Origin: Bacteroidota bacterium
GTDB lineage: Bacteria; Bacteroidota; Bacteroidia; Cytophagales; Cyclobacteriaceae
Direction: 5' to 3'
DNA: 33,247 bases
NCBI GenBank assembly: GCA_024280115.1
Contig: JAJRQT010000051.1
Span: forward strand, 1-33,247
Made by a program: the position numbers and the translations under genes. Positions 16,624 to 25,011 of this stretch are shown here, piece after piece. Position 1 is the stretch's first letter. Each line of letters starts with the position of its first letter. The notes beneath the pieces are model-generated. The model did no database searches. It saw only the letters and a list, made by a program, of their open reading frames with translations, and had not been told where the DNA came from.

Positions 16624-18808
16624 ACAACCCCCAACAAACAATTGCAACAATCAAATTGCGGATGGCAATGATATAAATTTAAGCATCATACCGGTGAGTT
16701 CTCAAAAGACTCCATTCAAAGGCTGGAAACAATATCAACAAGAACCAGCTCCTTTCGATCAGTGGCAAACACACTTTAACAATGACGGTTATGTAGGCGT
16801 GATCTGTGGATCAGTATCAGACAATCTTGAGATCATTGACATTGATGTCAAGAACGATCCTGACAAGACTATTCACACTGAATATTTTAAGTTGATCCCC
16901 CAAGAGTTGATGACAAAGCTGATTGTCCAATCTACTCCGAATGAAGGGTACCACCTTATTTACCGATGTCATGATGTATCCATTGAGCAAAGTCAGGTAC
17001 TTGCCAAAAGTAAAGCTGGCAAGACGATCATTGAAACCAGAGGTGAAGGAGGTTACTTCTGCACACATCAAACCGATTATATCGTGACCAAAGGTTTGTT
17101 TGATCTCAAACGATTGCTTTTTAGTATTCCAATAATTTCAAAGAACGAACGTGAATTGCTACTTGAAACAGCAAGAAGTCTCACCAGATATTTTCCAATA
17201 AAAGAATCAAAACCATTCTCGTATTCCGAACCTGCAATCAATGAGTTCAATAATAAATACTCAATCGCAGAGGTTTTATCCAAGCATGGATGGAAAAATG
17301 TTGATGAAGATGATCAGAAGGTTTTTTGGCTCAGAGATGGATCACAAGCATCTCACTCTGCTTATTACTTCAAGGATTCAAAGGTATTCTATTGCTTTTC
17401 AACCTCCACTGATTTCAAAACAGAAAAGCCGTACAATAACTTTCAGATACTTCAACTTTTGGAAGGTAAAGATGATTACAATACCACGTTAAGAATCCTG
17501 TCAAAGTTAGGGTACGAAACATCATCCAAACCAAGCAAGGTGACAACTGATGACATTGCTGGCTATCTCAATAGTGTTGGTTTATGCTATGACAGTTTCA
17601 TTCAGGACTTGACCTACAAGGATGATATCCTAAACGAACGTGATTACAACACCATTTATCTGGACATGAAGAAACATTTTGAAAAGGAAATACCAAAGAC
17701 CAGATATGATGAAGTCATCAAATCAACGTATGTGGAATCAATCAATCCATTGGAACAATACATTGATTCCCACAAGCATCTTGAGCCAAACGGAATGTTT
17801 GAGCAATGGTTCGATTGCATCACTTTAAAGAACAAGGATATTGACCGAAACACTGCACTCAAGTACATAAAAAGATGGTTTGTGGCTTTAATCGCTCAGG
17901 CAACAGATGGTCAGTTTCCAAACGAATATTTTTTGACATTGATTTCCACAGAACAGGGAATTGGCAAGACCTCATTGCTTCGCAACCATACTCTTCCAGT
18001 CGATCTTCAAAAGTACGTGTCTGAACATTCCCTGACCTTTGATGATGATTTCAAGGTGATCATGGGTCAGACCCTTTTGGTCATTGACGATGAAATGGAT
18101 GGCAAGTCATGGAATGAAATGAAGACCTTCAAAACAGTACTGTCAAGCAAAAAAATCACACTGCGAAGAAAGTATGACCGCAGGATTTCCAACATCACCA
18201 GAAGGTGTTCATTTGCCGGGTCTGGCAATCACCTGAATGTGATCAAGGAATATCAGAACAGACGGATTATACCAATAGAAATAGGACACATCGACTTTAA
18301 GCGCCTGGAGCAAATTGATCTTGATGCTTTGTTTATGGAAGCATATTGGCTTTATCAGAACGGTTTCCAATATTCTTACCAACGTGGTGACATAGAAGAA
18401 TTACAGCATTTGTACAAAGGTTATGTACAGCAAAGTGATCTTGATCTGTTGCTTGACGAATATTTTGAAAAACCAGAGAATGCTAAAGATGTATGGTATG
18501 TAACCAACATGGATATAGTGACAGGATTGCAAGAAAAGTATCCATCATTAGCACGTAAGATCAATGCTGTTGCAATTGGCAAGATGCTATCTGAAAGAGG
18601 ATTTGAAGTGGCGAAGAAGGGCAGAAAGAAACTCACCTGTTATGCAGTATCGGCTAATTCCAAGATTCTTTATTTAATGGACAATGACATGGAATCAAGT
18701 GAAATCAACAGTCCAAAAGGCAAGATTGAAGAAACACTGGCAATGGTTACCAAAAAGTTTGAACTCCAAATACCAAATAATTCTAATAATAATTTAAAAA
18801 ACGAATAA
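16607..18808 (+). CDS. Prim-pol / VapE-type primase-helicase of the mobile element
   Basis: This 733-residue protein looks like the replication protein of the island. Residues about 30-180 fit a bifunctional primase/polymerase N-terminal domain: KTPFKGWKQYQ, then YVGVICGSVSDNLEIIDID with an acidic DID pair, then TPNEGYHLIYR. A middle segment (about 225-310) resembles a primase-associated module with a degenerate zinc site (HGWKNVDEDDQKVFW, KVFYCFSTSTDF). The C-terminal half is a VapE/VirE P-loop helicase with Walker A STEQGIGKTSLLR near residues 450-462, Walker B LLVIDDEMD near 489-497 and an arginine-rich RRKYDRRISN segment. It ends with a small DNA-binding tail. Family members drive replication of phage-like islands and integrative elements. 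The next gene starts one base after the stop. Confidence 0.8.
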   Translation: MEKLCKQPPTNNCNNQIADGNDINLSIIPVSSQKTPFKGWKQYQQEPAPFDQWQTHFNNDGYVGVICGSVSDNLEIIDIDVKNDPDKTIHTEYFKLIPQELMTKLIVQSTPNEGYHLIYRCHDVSIEQSQVLAKSKAGKTIIETRGEGGYFCTHQTDYIVTKGLFDLKRLLFSIPIISKNERELLLETARSLTRYFPIKESKPFSYSEPAINEFNNKYSIAEVLSKHGWKNVDEDDQKVFWLRDGSQASHSAYYFKDSKVFYCFSTSTDFKTEKPYNNFQILQLLEGKDDYNTTLRILSKLGYETSSKPSKVTTDDIAGYLNSVGLCYDSFIQDLTYKDDILNERDYNTIYLDMKKHFEKEIPKTRYDEVIKSTYVESINPLEQYIDSHKHLEPNGMFEQWFDCITLKNKDIDRNTALKYIKRWFVALIAQATDGQFPNEYFLTLISTEQGIGKTSLLRNHTLPVDLQKYVSEHSLTFDDDFKVIMGQTLLVIDDEMDGKSWNEMKTFKTVLSSKKITLRRKYDRRISNITRRCSFAGSGNHLNVIKEYQNRRIIPIEIGHIDFKRLEQIDLDALFMEAYWLYQNGFQYSYQRGDIEELQHLYKGYVQQSDLDLLLDEYFEKPENAKDVWYVTNMDIVTGLQEKYPSLARKINAVAIGKMLSERGFEVAKKGRKKLTCYAVSANSKILYLMDNDMESSEINSPKGKIEETLAMVTKKFELQIPNNSNNNLKNE

Positions 18809-18809
18809 T

Positions 18810-19166
18810 ATGAAAACTATAAATGAGCAATTGGATTTAATAGATATGGCATTTGTCCTTGGAATTAATCCTCATGTATTACGTGATAAACTTCGAGAAC
18901 TTGAAGTGATCAATAAACCGAAGGTAAAAGATGCATATATTTTAACAAATATTGCCTTATACTTTGATCTTGGTGAAATCAAAATAATTGAAATTTGCAA
19001 AGGTCATAAATTAAAAGATAATGTCTTCAATGTTGAAGAAGTAAAAAAAATACTTAACTATAACATGCTACTTTCACAATTGTATGATTCTATGTATCCT
19101 GACGATGAAGAGCAGGATGCATTTGAAGTTGGAACATATGAAGATTATGATGATCTTCCATTTTAA
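18810..19166 (+). CDS. Small acidic protein of the replication operon, unknown function
   Basis: This 118-residue protein starts MKTINEQLDLIDMAFVLGINPHVL and ends in a strongly acidic tail (YPDDEEQDAFEVGTYEDYDDLPF). The N-terminal 40 residues could form a helix-turn-helix (FVLGINPHVLRDKLRELEVI), like MerR or excisionase-type DNA-binding modules. It starts one base after the prim-pol/VapE stop, so it belongs to that operon, and a terminator follows at 19214-19249. An accessory replication or excision factor is conceivable. I do not recognise a family. Confidence 0.6.
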   Translation: MKTINEQLDLIDMAFVLGINPHVLRDKLRELEVINKPKVKDAYILTNIALYFDLGEIKIIEICKGHKLKDNVFNVEEVKKILNYNMLLSQLYDSMYPDDEEQDAFEVGTYEDYDDLPF

Positions 19167-19213
19167 GTAGATAAATTATTATTCATGATCCTCTGTATCA
19201 CACAGATCAATCA

Positions 19214-19249
19214 AAAGAGAGATGCTTTACCAGTGTTCTCTCTTTTTTT
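19214..19249 (+). terminator. Intrinsic terminator of the replication operon
   Basis: AAAGAGAG (19214-19221) pairs with CTCTCTTT (19238-19245), followed by a T-run to 19249. It lies 48 bp after the preceding stop codon, and the long loop (16 bases) is unpaired. Confidence 0.7.
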
Positions 19250-19350
19250 GTTAGGTCATATCATTCGATAAGTTCATCAAAATTTTGATCAACCGGGGGT
19301 TAGAAACCGACTGGTTCCTTACCTTTCTGATCAAAGAGTTATTAATAAGC

Positions 19351-19674
19351 ATGGATAAGCAACTTGACATCAATACCACCTTCATTCAGGTTAGACTGAA
19401 TGTCGATCAATGCGGGAAAATGCTAAGTGAATTTGTAAGAGAGCATTTTGGAACAGATGAATTCTCAACAATTTCAGGGTATCAGGGCATCAAAATAACT
19501 CTTGGTTTCGGATTTAAGGTAGATGGGCATTTGAGAGAGGTTGCACATATTCTTTATACGGTTGGTTGTAAAATATGTATTGTGGCGATCAAAAATTTTG
19601 CCAGGAGAAGGTTCATTGATTATATGAATAAGGCTGATGTTGTCATTAGGGTATTGCCAAAGATGATGGACTGA
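19351..19674 (+). CDS. Hypothetical protein of the island (107 aa)
   Basis: A 107-residue protein starting MDKQLDINTTFIQVRLNVDQCGKML. A longer frame goes back to a TTG at 19285, but ATG 19351 is the first standard start. It mixes beta strands and helices (FIQVRLNV, GIKITLGFGFKV, REVAHILYTVGCKICIVAI) and ends with a basic helix (NFARRRFIDYMNKADVVIRVL). No motif or family is recognised. It follows a terminator and is followed by an inverted repeat at 19674-19717, so it may be transcribed alone. Confidence 0.5.
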   Translation: MDKQLDINTTFIQVRLNVDQCGKMLSEFVREHFGTDEFSTISGYQGIKITLGFGFKVDGHLREVAHILYTVGCKICIVAIKNFARRRFIDYMNKADVVIRVLPKMMD

Positions 19675-19717
19675 AATACTGACAATTTCACCACTTTTTA
19701 TGCTTTTATCAGTATTT
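19674..19717. repeat. Inverted repeat after the 107-aa gene
   Basis: AAATACTGA (19674-19682) and TCAGTATTT (19709-19717) are perfect 9-base arms with a 26-base spacer. The left arm covers the stop codon region of the preceding gene. It may be an mRNA 3'-end hairpin or an operator. Confidence 0.4.
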
Positions 19718-19832
19718 ACAAATCACCGTTACAGTTTTAATTGGAGTACTGATGTAGCAGAGTGAAGGTAAACCTGCTATATTTCACCCCAACTCAAAAT
19801 AGTAAAGTAAAATATTTGTAACATAAAATATT

Positions 19833-20135
19833 ATGTACATATCCAATATCACTCATTACCTTGATGAAACAGGGAATATATCAACACAGATGCCAACAGA
19901 AGCCAGAGAATTAGCAAGTTTTCTTGCCTTGGTCATTGATGAATCTACAAAAAATATTCCCAGCACCTTATCCGCAACGGACATAAGGTGTTTTGAAAAA
20001 GGATGCGATGGTATTATTAAATATGAATTAATAAATCCAAAAGATGATATTCATTGGATATGCTCAAAATGTCAGAATGAAGGAAGAATATCTGGCTGGC
20101 AGGGTACGAAATGGGATAACAATGCTGGGAAATAG
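19833..20135 (+). CDS. Zinc-ribbon-like small protein
   Basis: A 100-residue protein. The N-terminal half is helical (MPTEARELASFLALVIDEST). The C-terminal half has two cysteine pairs, CFEKGC (about residues 53-58) and CSKC (about 77-80), the spacing of a zinc ribbon. The ribbon is followed by EGRISGWQGTKWD, a tail shared by a group of small island proteins of unknown role. The upstream region is AT-rich. It is the last gene-like frame of the island before the tRNA boundary that has a clean start. Confidence 0.6.
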   Translation: MYISNITHYLDETGNISTQMPTEARELASFLALVIDESTKNIPSTLSATDIRCFEKGCDGIIKYELINPKDDIHWICSKCQNEGRISGWQGTKWDNNAGK

Positions 20136-20629
20136 AAGAATTTCGATTGAAAATTTAGCAATTGTTCTATGGTGCCAGAAGCCAACAGTACACAAATTTA
20201 GGAAAAATGGAGTGCATATAAACTGGCAATCAAAATTCCCTTGTTTATAGTTAAGTACATTGTCAAGTATATAATATCACCAATAAAAAAGTATTTTATT
20301 CAATAGATTAAGCATTTCATTATTCAGAGGTCCTACATATTCTTTATAGATTAGCGTTTACACCTTTCAATTTCTTTTAGATCATCTATTTTTCTTCTTA
20401 GTAAATATTCAAATTCTTCAACAACAGGGGCAAACTCCAAATATTGCTCCCACATGTATTTTGCTTTCTTTTCAATGGATGCGCTGGGAACTGTTGGATG
20501 TGCACAATTTTTATGTGTGATAAGAAATGAATTGTCTTAATATTTTCGAATTTTGAAAATTATTTTTATAAAAAAAGTGTCTCTAAAAGGAAAAAATAAG
20601 GGTCATTTTCAAATATTTTGGCAAGTGGC
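20136..20629. other. Island right end: non-coding DNA with a gene remnant
   Basis: Apart from the remnant at 20351-20536 no gene is seen. The stretch is AT-rich and decays towards the tRNA, as is common at the edge of an integrated element. Confidence 0.4.
20351..20536 (-). pseudogene. Truncated gene remnant without a start codon
   Basis: The minus strand holds an open frame ending at a TAA (20351-20353). It encodes NCAHPTVPSASIEKKAKYM and then a coding-looking stretch EFAPVVEEFEYLLRRKIDDL and ERCKR. The frame opens after a stop at its 5' side, and no ATG occurs before the internal one in KYMWEQY. The amphipathic charged composition suggests a real protein end. I read it as the 3' part of an island gene cut during integration or excision. 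It could be a short gene with an unusual start. Confidence 0.35.
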
Positions 20630-20653
20630 TGTCACCCCTATTTGTCACCCCTA
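20630..20653. repeat. Direct repeat next to the tRNA
   Basis: TGTCACCCCTA occurs at 20630-20640 and again at 20643-20653, just beyond the tRNA terminator on the island side. Paired short direct repeats beside a tRNA resemble arm-type binding sites of a tyrosine integrase. Confidence 0.45.
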
Positions 20654-20661
20654 AAGCACAA

Positions 20662-20684
20662 AACCCACTGAATATCAGTGGGTT
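20662..20684 (-). terminator. Terminator of the tRNA-Ser gene
   Basis: A 10-bp perfect stem, AACCCACTGA with TCAGTGGGTT, around a 3-base loop. On the minus strand it is followed by TTTTGTGCTTT, 15 bases after the tRNA 3' end. Confidence 0.75.
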
Positions 20685-20698
20685 AAAGTGTCATCGAG

Positions 20699-20783
20699 CA
20701 GAGAGTGAGGGATTCGAACCCCCGGTACCTCGCGGTACAACGGTTTTCAAGACCGCCGCGTTCGACCACTCCGCCAACTCTCT
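20699..20783 (-). tRNA. tRNA-Ser (anticodon UGA)
   Basis: The minus strand folds as a class II tRNA: acceptor AGAGAGT (20777-20783) pairs with ACTCTCT (20700-20706), with G as discriminator at 20699. The anticodon loop CTTGAAA contains TGA (20747-20749). The long variable arm has stem GTACC/GGTAC with loop GCGA, and the T arm contains GGTTCGAATCC. CCA is not encoded. The 3' end faces the island, which fits use of this gene as an integration site. Confidence 0.97.
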
Positions 20784-20842
20784 GTAAATTGATTTTTTAG
20801 GTCACTTAAAGCGCATAAAACACTTCCCTTTATTTGGGACTG

Positions 20843-20873
20843 CAAATGTAGAATTTTAAACTATTTACTCAAA
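20843..20873 (-). promoter_or_regulatory. Bacteroidota-type promoter of tRNA-Ser
   Basis: On the minus strand TTTG (20873-20870) is separated by 19 bases from TACATTTG (20850-20843), an exact match to the TTTG / TAnnTTTG sigma-factor consensus of this phylum. Transcription would start about 50 bases before the tRNA. Confidence 0.75.
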
Positions 20874-20885
20874 AAATAATTGGAT

Positions 20886-21815
20886 TTATTCTTTATTTTC
20901 TTCCTTCTGATGCGCTACCTGGTTTAAGCTTGCGTTTACTTCAAATCCTATTAGCAGGATCACAGAAATCATGTAAATCCAAACCATCAAAGCCATCATA
21001 GTACCAATAGAACCATAAATTTTATTATAAGTCCCAAAATTAACCATGTAAAATGAAAATAGATATGAAACCAAAATGGTCGATAAGGTTGCGAGGACTC
21101 CCCCAAATGAAATAAAAGGCCATCTGTCGTGAAGTGCCGGCACAAAATAATATATGGAAGAAATGACTATCAGTATTAGAATGAACAATACAAAGAACTT
21201 CAGAAAGAGCAGGCTATAATACAAAAAATCTTGCGCTAACAATCCGTTATCAACCATAAAATTAAGCGCTAAACTGCCCGCCGTGAGCAGGATAAGTGAA
21301 CTAAACATCACCAGGGCCAAAAGAACCGTGAGAAATAAAGCAATTAATCTTGTGTGCCAGTAGCTCCTTTTTTCAATAGTCCTGTAGATCTTATTGAATG
21401 TTTGCGCGAGTTCCATCATTCCATTTGTCGATAGAAATAATAAAAACAAAACACTAAAGGATAATAAATCTCCCCTGGGCTGCTTCACTACATACATAAT
21501 GGTATTACCAACCTCCTCCAGCATGGCCACCTCACTGACAAATTCCTGAATATTTGACTGAAGATTGGGGATCGGGATATAGGGTATAAGCGAAAATAAA
21601 AAGATAATTGCCGGAAAAACTGCAAGAGTGAAACTGAAAGCGACGCTGGAAGCCCTGTGGAGAATATCATCATTATTGATATTTATAATGAGATTTTCCA
21701 GCACTCTATATATAGAAACCTGCTTACCTCGTAATTGGATATTATCTAATCTATGGACAATTTTTTTAAATGTTCGGGAATCAGAGAAAATCCTTAATAT
21801 GTTATTGTTTTCCAT
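20886..21815 (-). CDS. YihY/BrkB-family integral membrane protein
   Basis: A 309-residue inner-membrane protein with about six hydrophobic segments: ASSVAFSFTLAVFPAIIFLFSLIPYI, LLSFSVLFLLFLSTNGMMEL, LIALFLTVLLALVMFSSLILL, LLFLKFFVLFILILIVIS, ISFGGVLATLSTILVSYLFSFY and MMALMVWIYMISVILLIGFEV. The AFSFTLAVFPAI and ALHDRWPFISFGG segments are typical of the YihY (formerly ribonuclease BN) family, whose transport role is unsettled. A 50-residue hydrophilic N-terminus precedes them. The start overlaps the end of the thioesterase gene by 14 bp, so it is the last gene of the mltG operon. It lies 103 bp from the tRNA gene and so marks the first chromosomal gene. Confidence 0.88.
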   Translation of the reverse strand: MENNNILRIFSDSRTFKKIVHRLDNIQLRGKQVSIYRVLENLIININNDDILHRASSVAFSFTLAVFPAIIFLFSLIPYIPIPNLQSNIQEFVSEVAMLEEVGNTIMYVVKQPRGDLLSFSVLFLLFLSTNGMMELAQTFNKIYRTIEKRSYWHTRLIALFLTVLLALVMFSSLILLTAGSLALNFMVDNGLLAQDFLYYSLLFLKFFVLFILILIVISSIYYFVPALHDRWPFISFGGVLATLSTILVSYLFSFYMVNFGTYNKIYGSIGTMMALMVWIYMISVILLIGFEVNASLNQVAHQKEENKE

Positions 21816-22218
21816 TAAAAAATGGTTTTAGCAAATTGATAATAGAATCCGGTGCTTCACGCGCCCGACCATTTTTCATATTTACAAATGCCAATAAAGT
21901 CTCCCCTAAATTTATCAATTTTTTACGCTCATTATAAACCTCATACTTAAAAGTTATCCTACTAACAGGAATTTCTTCAACCATTACCTTTATAGTTAGC
22001 AGGTCGTCGTATTTTGCCGGCCTTAAAAATTTGGATTTATTTTCAACAACGGGCATCATGACCCCTTCTTCTTCGAGCAATTTATAACTGAAACCAATAT
22101 TTCGAAGACTCTCAACCCTGGCCACTTCATAGTAAGTTGCATAATTTCCATAGTAAACATATCCCATTTGGTCAGTTTCCGCATACCTGACCCTGATATT
22201 AATACTTTGTGTAAACAT
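21802..22218 (-). CDS. Acyl-CoA thioesterase, YbgC/4-hydroxybenzoyl-CoA thioesterase family
   Basis: A 138-residue single hot-dog domain. The family signature RVRYAETDQMGYVYYGNYATYYEVARVE occupies residues 9-36, with catalytic Asp in ETDQMG and the YYGNY segment lining the active site. Further strands follow (ITFKYEVYNERKKLINLGETLLAFVN). Such enzymes hydrolyse short- to medium-chain acyl-CoA or acyl-ACP thioesters in the cytoplasm and often sit near envelope genes (YbgC is near Tol-Pal in proteobacteria). It lies between mltG (60 bp after it) and the YihY gene (14-bp overlap), one minus-strand unit. Length and motifs are normal. Confidence 0.9.
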   Translation of the reverse strand: MFTQSINIRVRYAETDQMGYVYYGNYATYYEVARVESLRNIGFSYKLLEEEGVMMPVVENKSKFLRPAKYDDLLTIKVMVEEIPVSRITFKYEVYNERKKLINLGETLLAFVNMKNGRAREAPDSIINLLKPFFNGKQ

Positions 22219-22278
22219 ATATTCGTTCTAATAATATAATAAATCTCTCCCTATTTGATTCACAGTAGATTCCGGTAT

Positions 22279-23313
22279 TTATCTATATAGTCTGGCTTTG
22301 TTCAAAGCTTGTTGATATTTCCTTGCATTTATTGAGTGTTGTTTTAAGCTGGACGAAAAATTGTGATAACCTGAGAAATCTTCCTTTGCACACATGTATA
22401 TGTAATTGTGCTCTTTATAATTTAACACGGCATCAATCGATATAATTGAAGGAAAATTGATTGGCCCAGGAGGTAAACCTGCATATTTATAAGTATTGTA
22501 TGGAGATTCTATCTTCTTATGAATATTCAATACCCTTTTTATGGTGAAATCTCCGGAGGCATAAATTAAAGTAGGATCAGCTTGTAGCGGAATATTTCGC
22601 TTTAATCTATTCAAATACAACCCCGCAACTATTGGATTTTCTTCAGTATGTGACGTTTCTGCCTGAACAATTGAAGCCAGAACTGTCACCTGAACAGGGT
22701 CCATATCCAGGCTCCGCGCTTTGGCCAATCGTTCCTCATTCCAGAAATTCTGATATTCTTCATGCAATCTTTCAACCAAATTTTCGGCAGATATAGTCCA
22801 ATAAACCTCATATGTGTTTGGGATAAACATGCAGCGTACAGTTTCTTCATTAAATCCATATTTATTGGCAACATCATTTGAGCTGATTAAATCAAAAAAT
22901 TTATTTGCATCCAACTCCAAATTGGCAGTTAATTTTTCTGCCACATCCGTAAAAAGTCTTGCGTTATTAAAAGTTATTCTCACGGGCACCTGGTCACCAG
23001 ATCGCAGTTTTCTTATGACTGATATATTATTTGAATTCTTTTCTATTAAATATTTTCCCGGTTTAACCAGTTTATCATATTTCATAAATTTAGAAAGCAT
23101 ACCAAAAGATATCGCCTCATTTACAAAATGCTCGTCATATATGATCCTCTGTACATCTTCAAAAGATGCTCCTGTAGGTATGTACAAAAATTTATTCTCC
23201 TTTTCTATTAGAAAATTAGGAGAATAAATCACCTGGTAAAAATAGAACCCAAACGAGGACATCAACACTGATGATATCACCATAGTCAAAATCAATATAT
23301 TCCTTTTATCCAT
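22279..23313 (-). CDS. mltG: Endolytic murein transglycosylase MltG (YceG-like)
   Basis: MltG cleaves nascent peptidoglycan glycan strands at the inner membrane and helps set glycan length. This 344-residue protein has an N-terminal membrane anchor (NILILTMVISSVLMSSFGFYF) and a LysM-like region (FLYIPTGASFEDVQRII). The catalytic YceG domain follows: LASIVQAETSHTEENPIVAGLYLNRL with the conserved glutamate of the QAET segment, LQADPTLIYA, and SPYNTYKYAGLPPGPI near the end. The frame extends to 23424, but the ATG at 23313 is preferred. It gives the usual MltG N-terminus, and a consensus promoter (23323-23352) lies inside the longer frame. It heads the operon with the thioesterase and YihY genes. 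Confidence 0.93.
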   Translation of the reverse strand: MDKRNILILTMVISSVLMSSFGFYFYQVIYSPNFLIEKENKFLYIPTGASFEDVQRIIYDEHFVNEAISFGMLSKFMKYDKLVKPGKYLIEKNSNNISVIRKLRSGDQVPVRITFNNARLFTDVAEKLTANLELDANKFFDLISSNDVANKYGFNEETVRCMFIPNTYEVYWTISAENLVERLHEEYQNFWNEERLAKARSLDMDPVQVTVLASIVQAETSHTEENPIVAGLYLNRLKRNIPLQADPTLIYASGDFTIKRVLNIHKKIESPYNTYKYAGLPPGPINFPSIISIDAVLNYKEHNYIYMCAKEDFSGYHNFSSSLKQHSINARKYQQALNKARLYR

Positions 23314-23322
23314 AATTGCTGA

Positions 23323-23352
23323 CAAAAATAGATAAAAAATCAACCCGAACAA
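23323..23352 (-). promoter_or_regulatory. Promoter of mltG operon
   Basis: On the minus strand TTG (23352-23350), a 19-base spacer and TATTTTTG (23330-23323) match the phylum consensus. The -7 element ends 9 bases before ATG 23313, giving a very short leader. It decides the mltG start against the upstream ATG at 23424. Confidence 0.65.
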
Positions 23353-23444
23353 TGAATGGCAGGGCCGAAGTAAACACTTGGTGTTTTGGGGATTTTTATT
23401 CAAATTGACAAACTTTTTACTCATACAGATTCCGAGGCGAAATT

Positions 23445-24083
23445 ATGAAGAGACCCAAAGCTATTTTTTTTAAACTCTATGAGGATAATCCCGAACAAAA
23501 GAAAATTGATACGATTGTTAAAATTCTTCAGGATGGTGGTATCATCATTTATCCGACGGATACGGTATATGCGCTGGGATGCAGTATTATGAGTAGAAAT
23601 GCTATCGACAAACTGGCGAGGTTAAAAGGTCTAAAACCGGGTAAAGAACGGTTTTCTTTGATTTTCGAAAACCTTAGCCATGTTTCAGAGTATGCTAAAA
23701 ACATCCATACTCCCGTCTTTAAAGTAATGAAGAAAGCATTTCCGGGTCCATTCACTTTCATTTTGCCTTCTACCAACAAGCTTCCAAAATTACTAAACAC
23801 AGCAAAAAAAACAGTTGGTGTACGGGTGCCCGGGCACAATATCCCCAGGACAATCGTAAAGGAATTGGGGAATCCTATTATCACCACGTCCATCAGGGAT
23901 GAAGATGAAATCATCGAATACTCAACAGACCCCGGGCTAATACTAGAAAAATTTCAGACGCAGGTCGATGCGATTATCGATGGAGGATATGGAAATAATA
24001 TACCTTCTACCATCATTGATTGTACGGGAGGTGAGTTTGAATTAATACGGGAAGGCCTGGGTGAAATAAACACTATTTTGTAG
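23445..24083 (+). CDS. yciO: Sua5/YciO/YrdC-family protein (YciO type)
   Basis: A 212-residue protein with one YrdC-like domain. GGIIIYPTDTVYALGCSI (residues 32-49) and RLKGLKPGKERFSLIFENL form the ATP/threonine site region. FPGPFTFILPST, GVRVPGHNIPRTIV and the late PSTIIDCTGGEFELIREGLG follow. Family members make threonylcarbamoyl-AMP for tRNA t6A. The length and the ending DxxPEQKKIDTIVKILQDGG to GEINTIL match YciO rather than the shorter TsaC or longer Sua5. YciO retains the fold with a weaker, debated activity. The gene diverges from mltG. Its 3' end overlaps the acyltransferase gene by 11 bp tail-to-tail. Confidence 0.88.
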   Translation: MKRPKAIFFKLYEDNPEQKKIDTIVKILQDGGIIIYPTDTVYALGCSIMSRNAIDKLARLKGLKPGKERFSLIFENLSHVSEYAKNIHTPVFKVMKKAFPGPFTFILPSTNKLPKLLNTAKKTVGVRVPGHNIPRTIVKELGNPIITTSIRDEDEIIEYSTDPGLILEKFQTQVDAIIDGGYGNNIPSTIIDCTGGEFELIREGLGEINTIL

Positions 24084-24918
24084 GTTTTTTGTGTTTCCAC
24101 CGGTTGTGTGACCAAAGATATGAAGCGGGATCGTTTTCAATATCTCTTTCTACCAATTGAATAAATTTTTCAGTGATTTCATTGGGTGATGCAGTTGTTG
24201 GCGCCGATTCTATTTCTTCAAAATGGGCTTCATAGTATCCGCGTTTTATCCGTTTCATCGAGGCATAAATGACCTTAATATCCATACGCCTGGCCAACAA
24301 TTCCGTACCTGAATAAAAGGCTGAGTCCTGATTTAAAAATACAGTCCAATACTTGTTTTCTCCTGAAAAAGGTCGTTGATCAGCTACCATAGACATGAGG
24401 TAGGCACTGCCCCTCATCTTCATAAGATCTTTAACAACATCATTTTTTTCATGTAGAATCACCCCAAATCTGCTTCGGATTTTTATCATTAAGTTATTGA
24501 AAAATGAATTTCTTAATCTTTGATATACGGCATGAAGTTCTAAACCAAGTTGGTTGGATCCTGTAACCAACAGCCATTCCCAATTACAAAAATGCGAAGT
24601 CATACCAAAAACCTGATAACCATGCTTTTGATATTTCTTTGTGAGCGCGGTATCAAGTTTCACTCTTTTCAATAATTCATCTTCTGAAATGGTTAAAAGC
24701 TTAAGCGTTTCTACACTGGTATCTGCGAGGTTTTTATAAAAATATTTTTCTATCTTCCGAAGCTCGCCCTCACTTTTATTTGGAAAAGAATTTAATAGAT
24801 TTTTCCACACTATATCCCTTCTGTATTTTACCAAATAGTATGCGAGAAAAAACAGAAAATCTGATAAAAGGTAGAGGGCAGATAATGGTAAGTAGGACAA
24901 TAATTTTAAGAAAAACAT
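24073..24918 (-). CDS. HtrB/LpxL-like lysophospholipid (lipid A) acyltransferase
   Basis: A 281-residue member of the LpxL/HtrB acyltransferase family, which adds secondary acyl chains to lipid A or aminolipids at the cytoplasmic face of the inner membrane. A hydrophobic N-terminal segment (LLSDFLFFLAYYLVKY) anchors it. RRDIVWKNLLNSFPNKSEGEL is the conserved family segment. The catalytic HX4E motif is HFCNWE (about residues 108-113), and VADQRPFSGENKYWTVFL matches the second conserved block. The C-terminus (DPASYLWSHNRWKHKKP) is the canonical tail, with the WxHxRWK motif. It is monocistronic and convergent with yciO, overlapping it by 11 bp. Confidence 0.93.
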   Translation of the reverse strand: MFFLKLLSYLPLSALYLLSDFLFFLAYYLVKYRRDIVWKNLLNSFPNKSEGELRKIEKYFYKNLADTSVETLKLLTISEDELLKRVKLDTALTKKYQKHGYQVFGMTSHFCNWEWLLVTGSNQLGLELHAVYQRLRNSFFNNLMIKIRSRFGVILHEKNDVVKDLMKMRGSAYLMSMVADQRPFSGENKYWTVFLNQDSAFYSGTELLARRMDIKVIYASMKRIKRGYYEAHFEEIESAPTTASPNEITEKFIQLVERDIENDPASYLWSHNRWKHKKPTK

Positions 24919-25011
24919 AAACAGCCTGAGTAAGGCTGCAATTTTAAATAAAACTGACTATATATCCACAGTGATCAGTAAAATTTATAAGGGAGCGTTT
25001 TGGTTGTTCAA

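Noticed and set aside
20044..20250. 68-codon frame overlapping the zinc-ribbon gene
   Set aside because: It is a shifted frame across the zinc-ribbon gene, whose cysteine pairs support the other frame.
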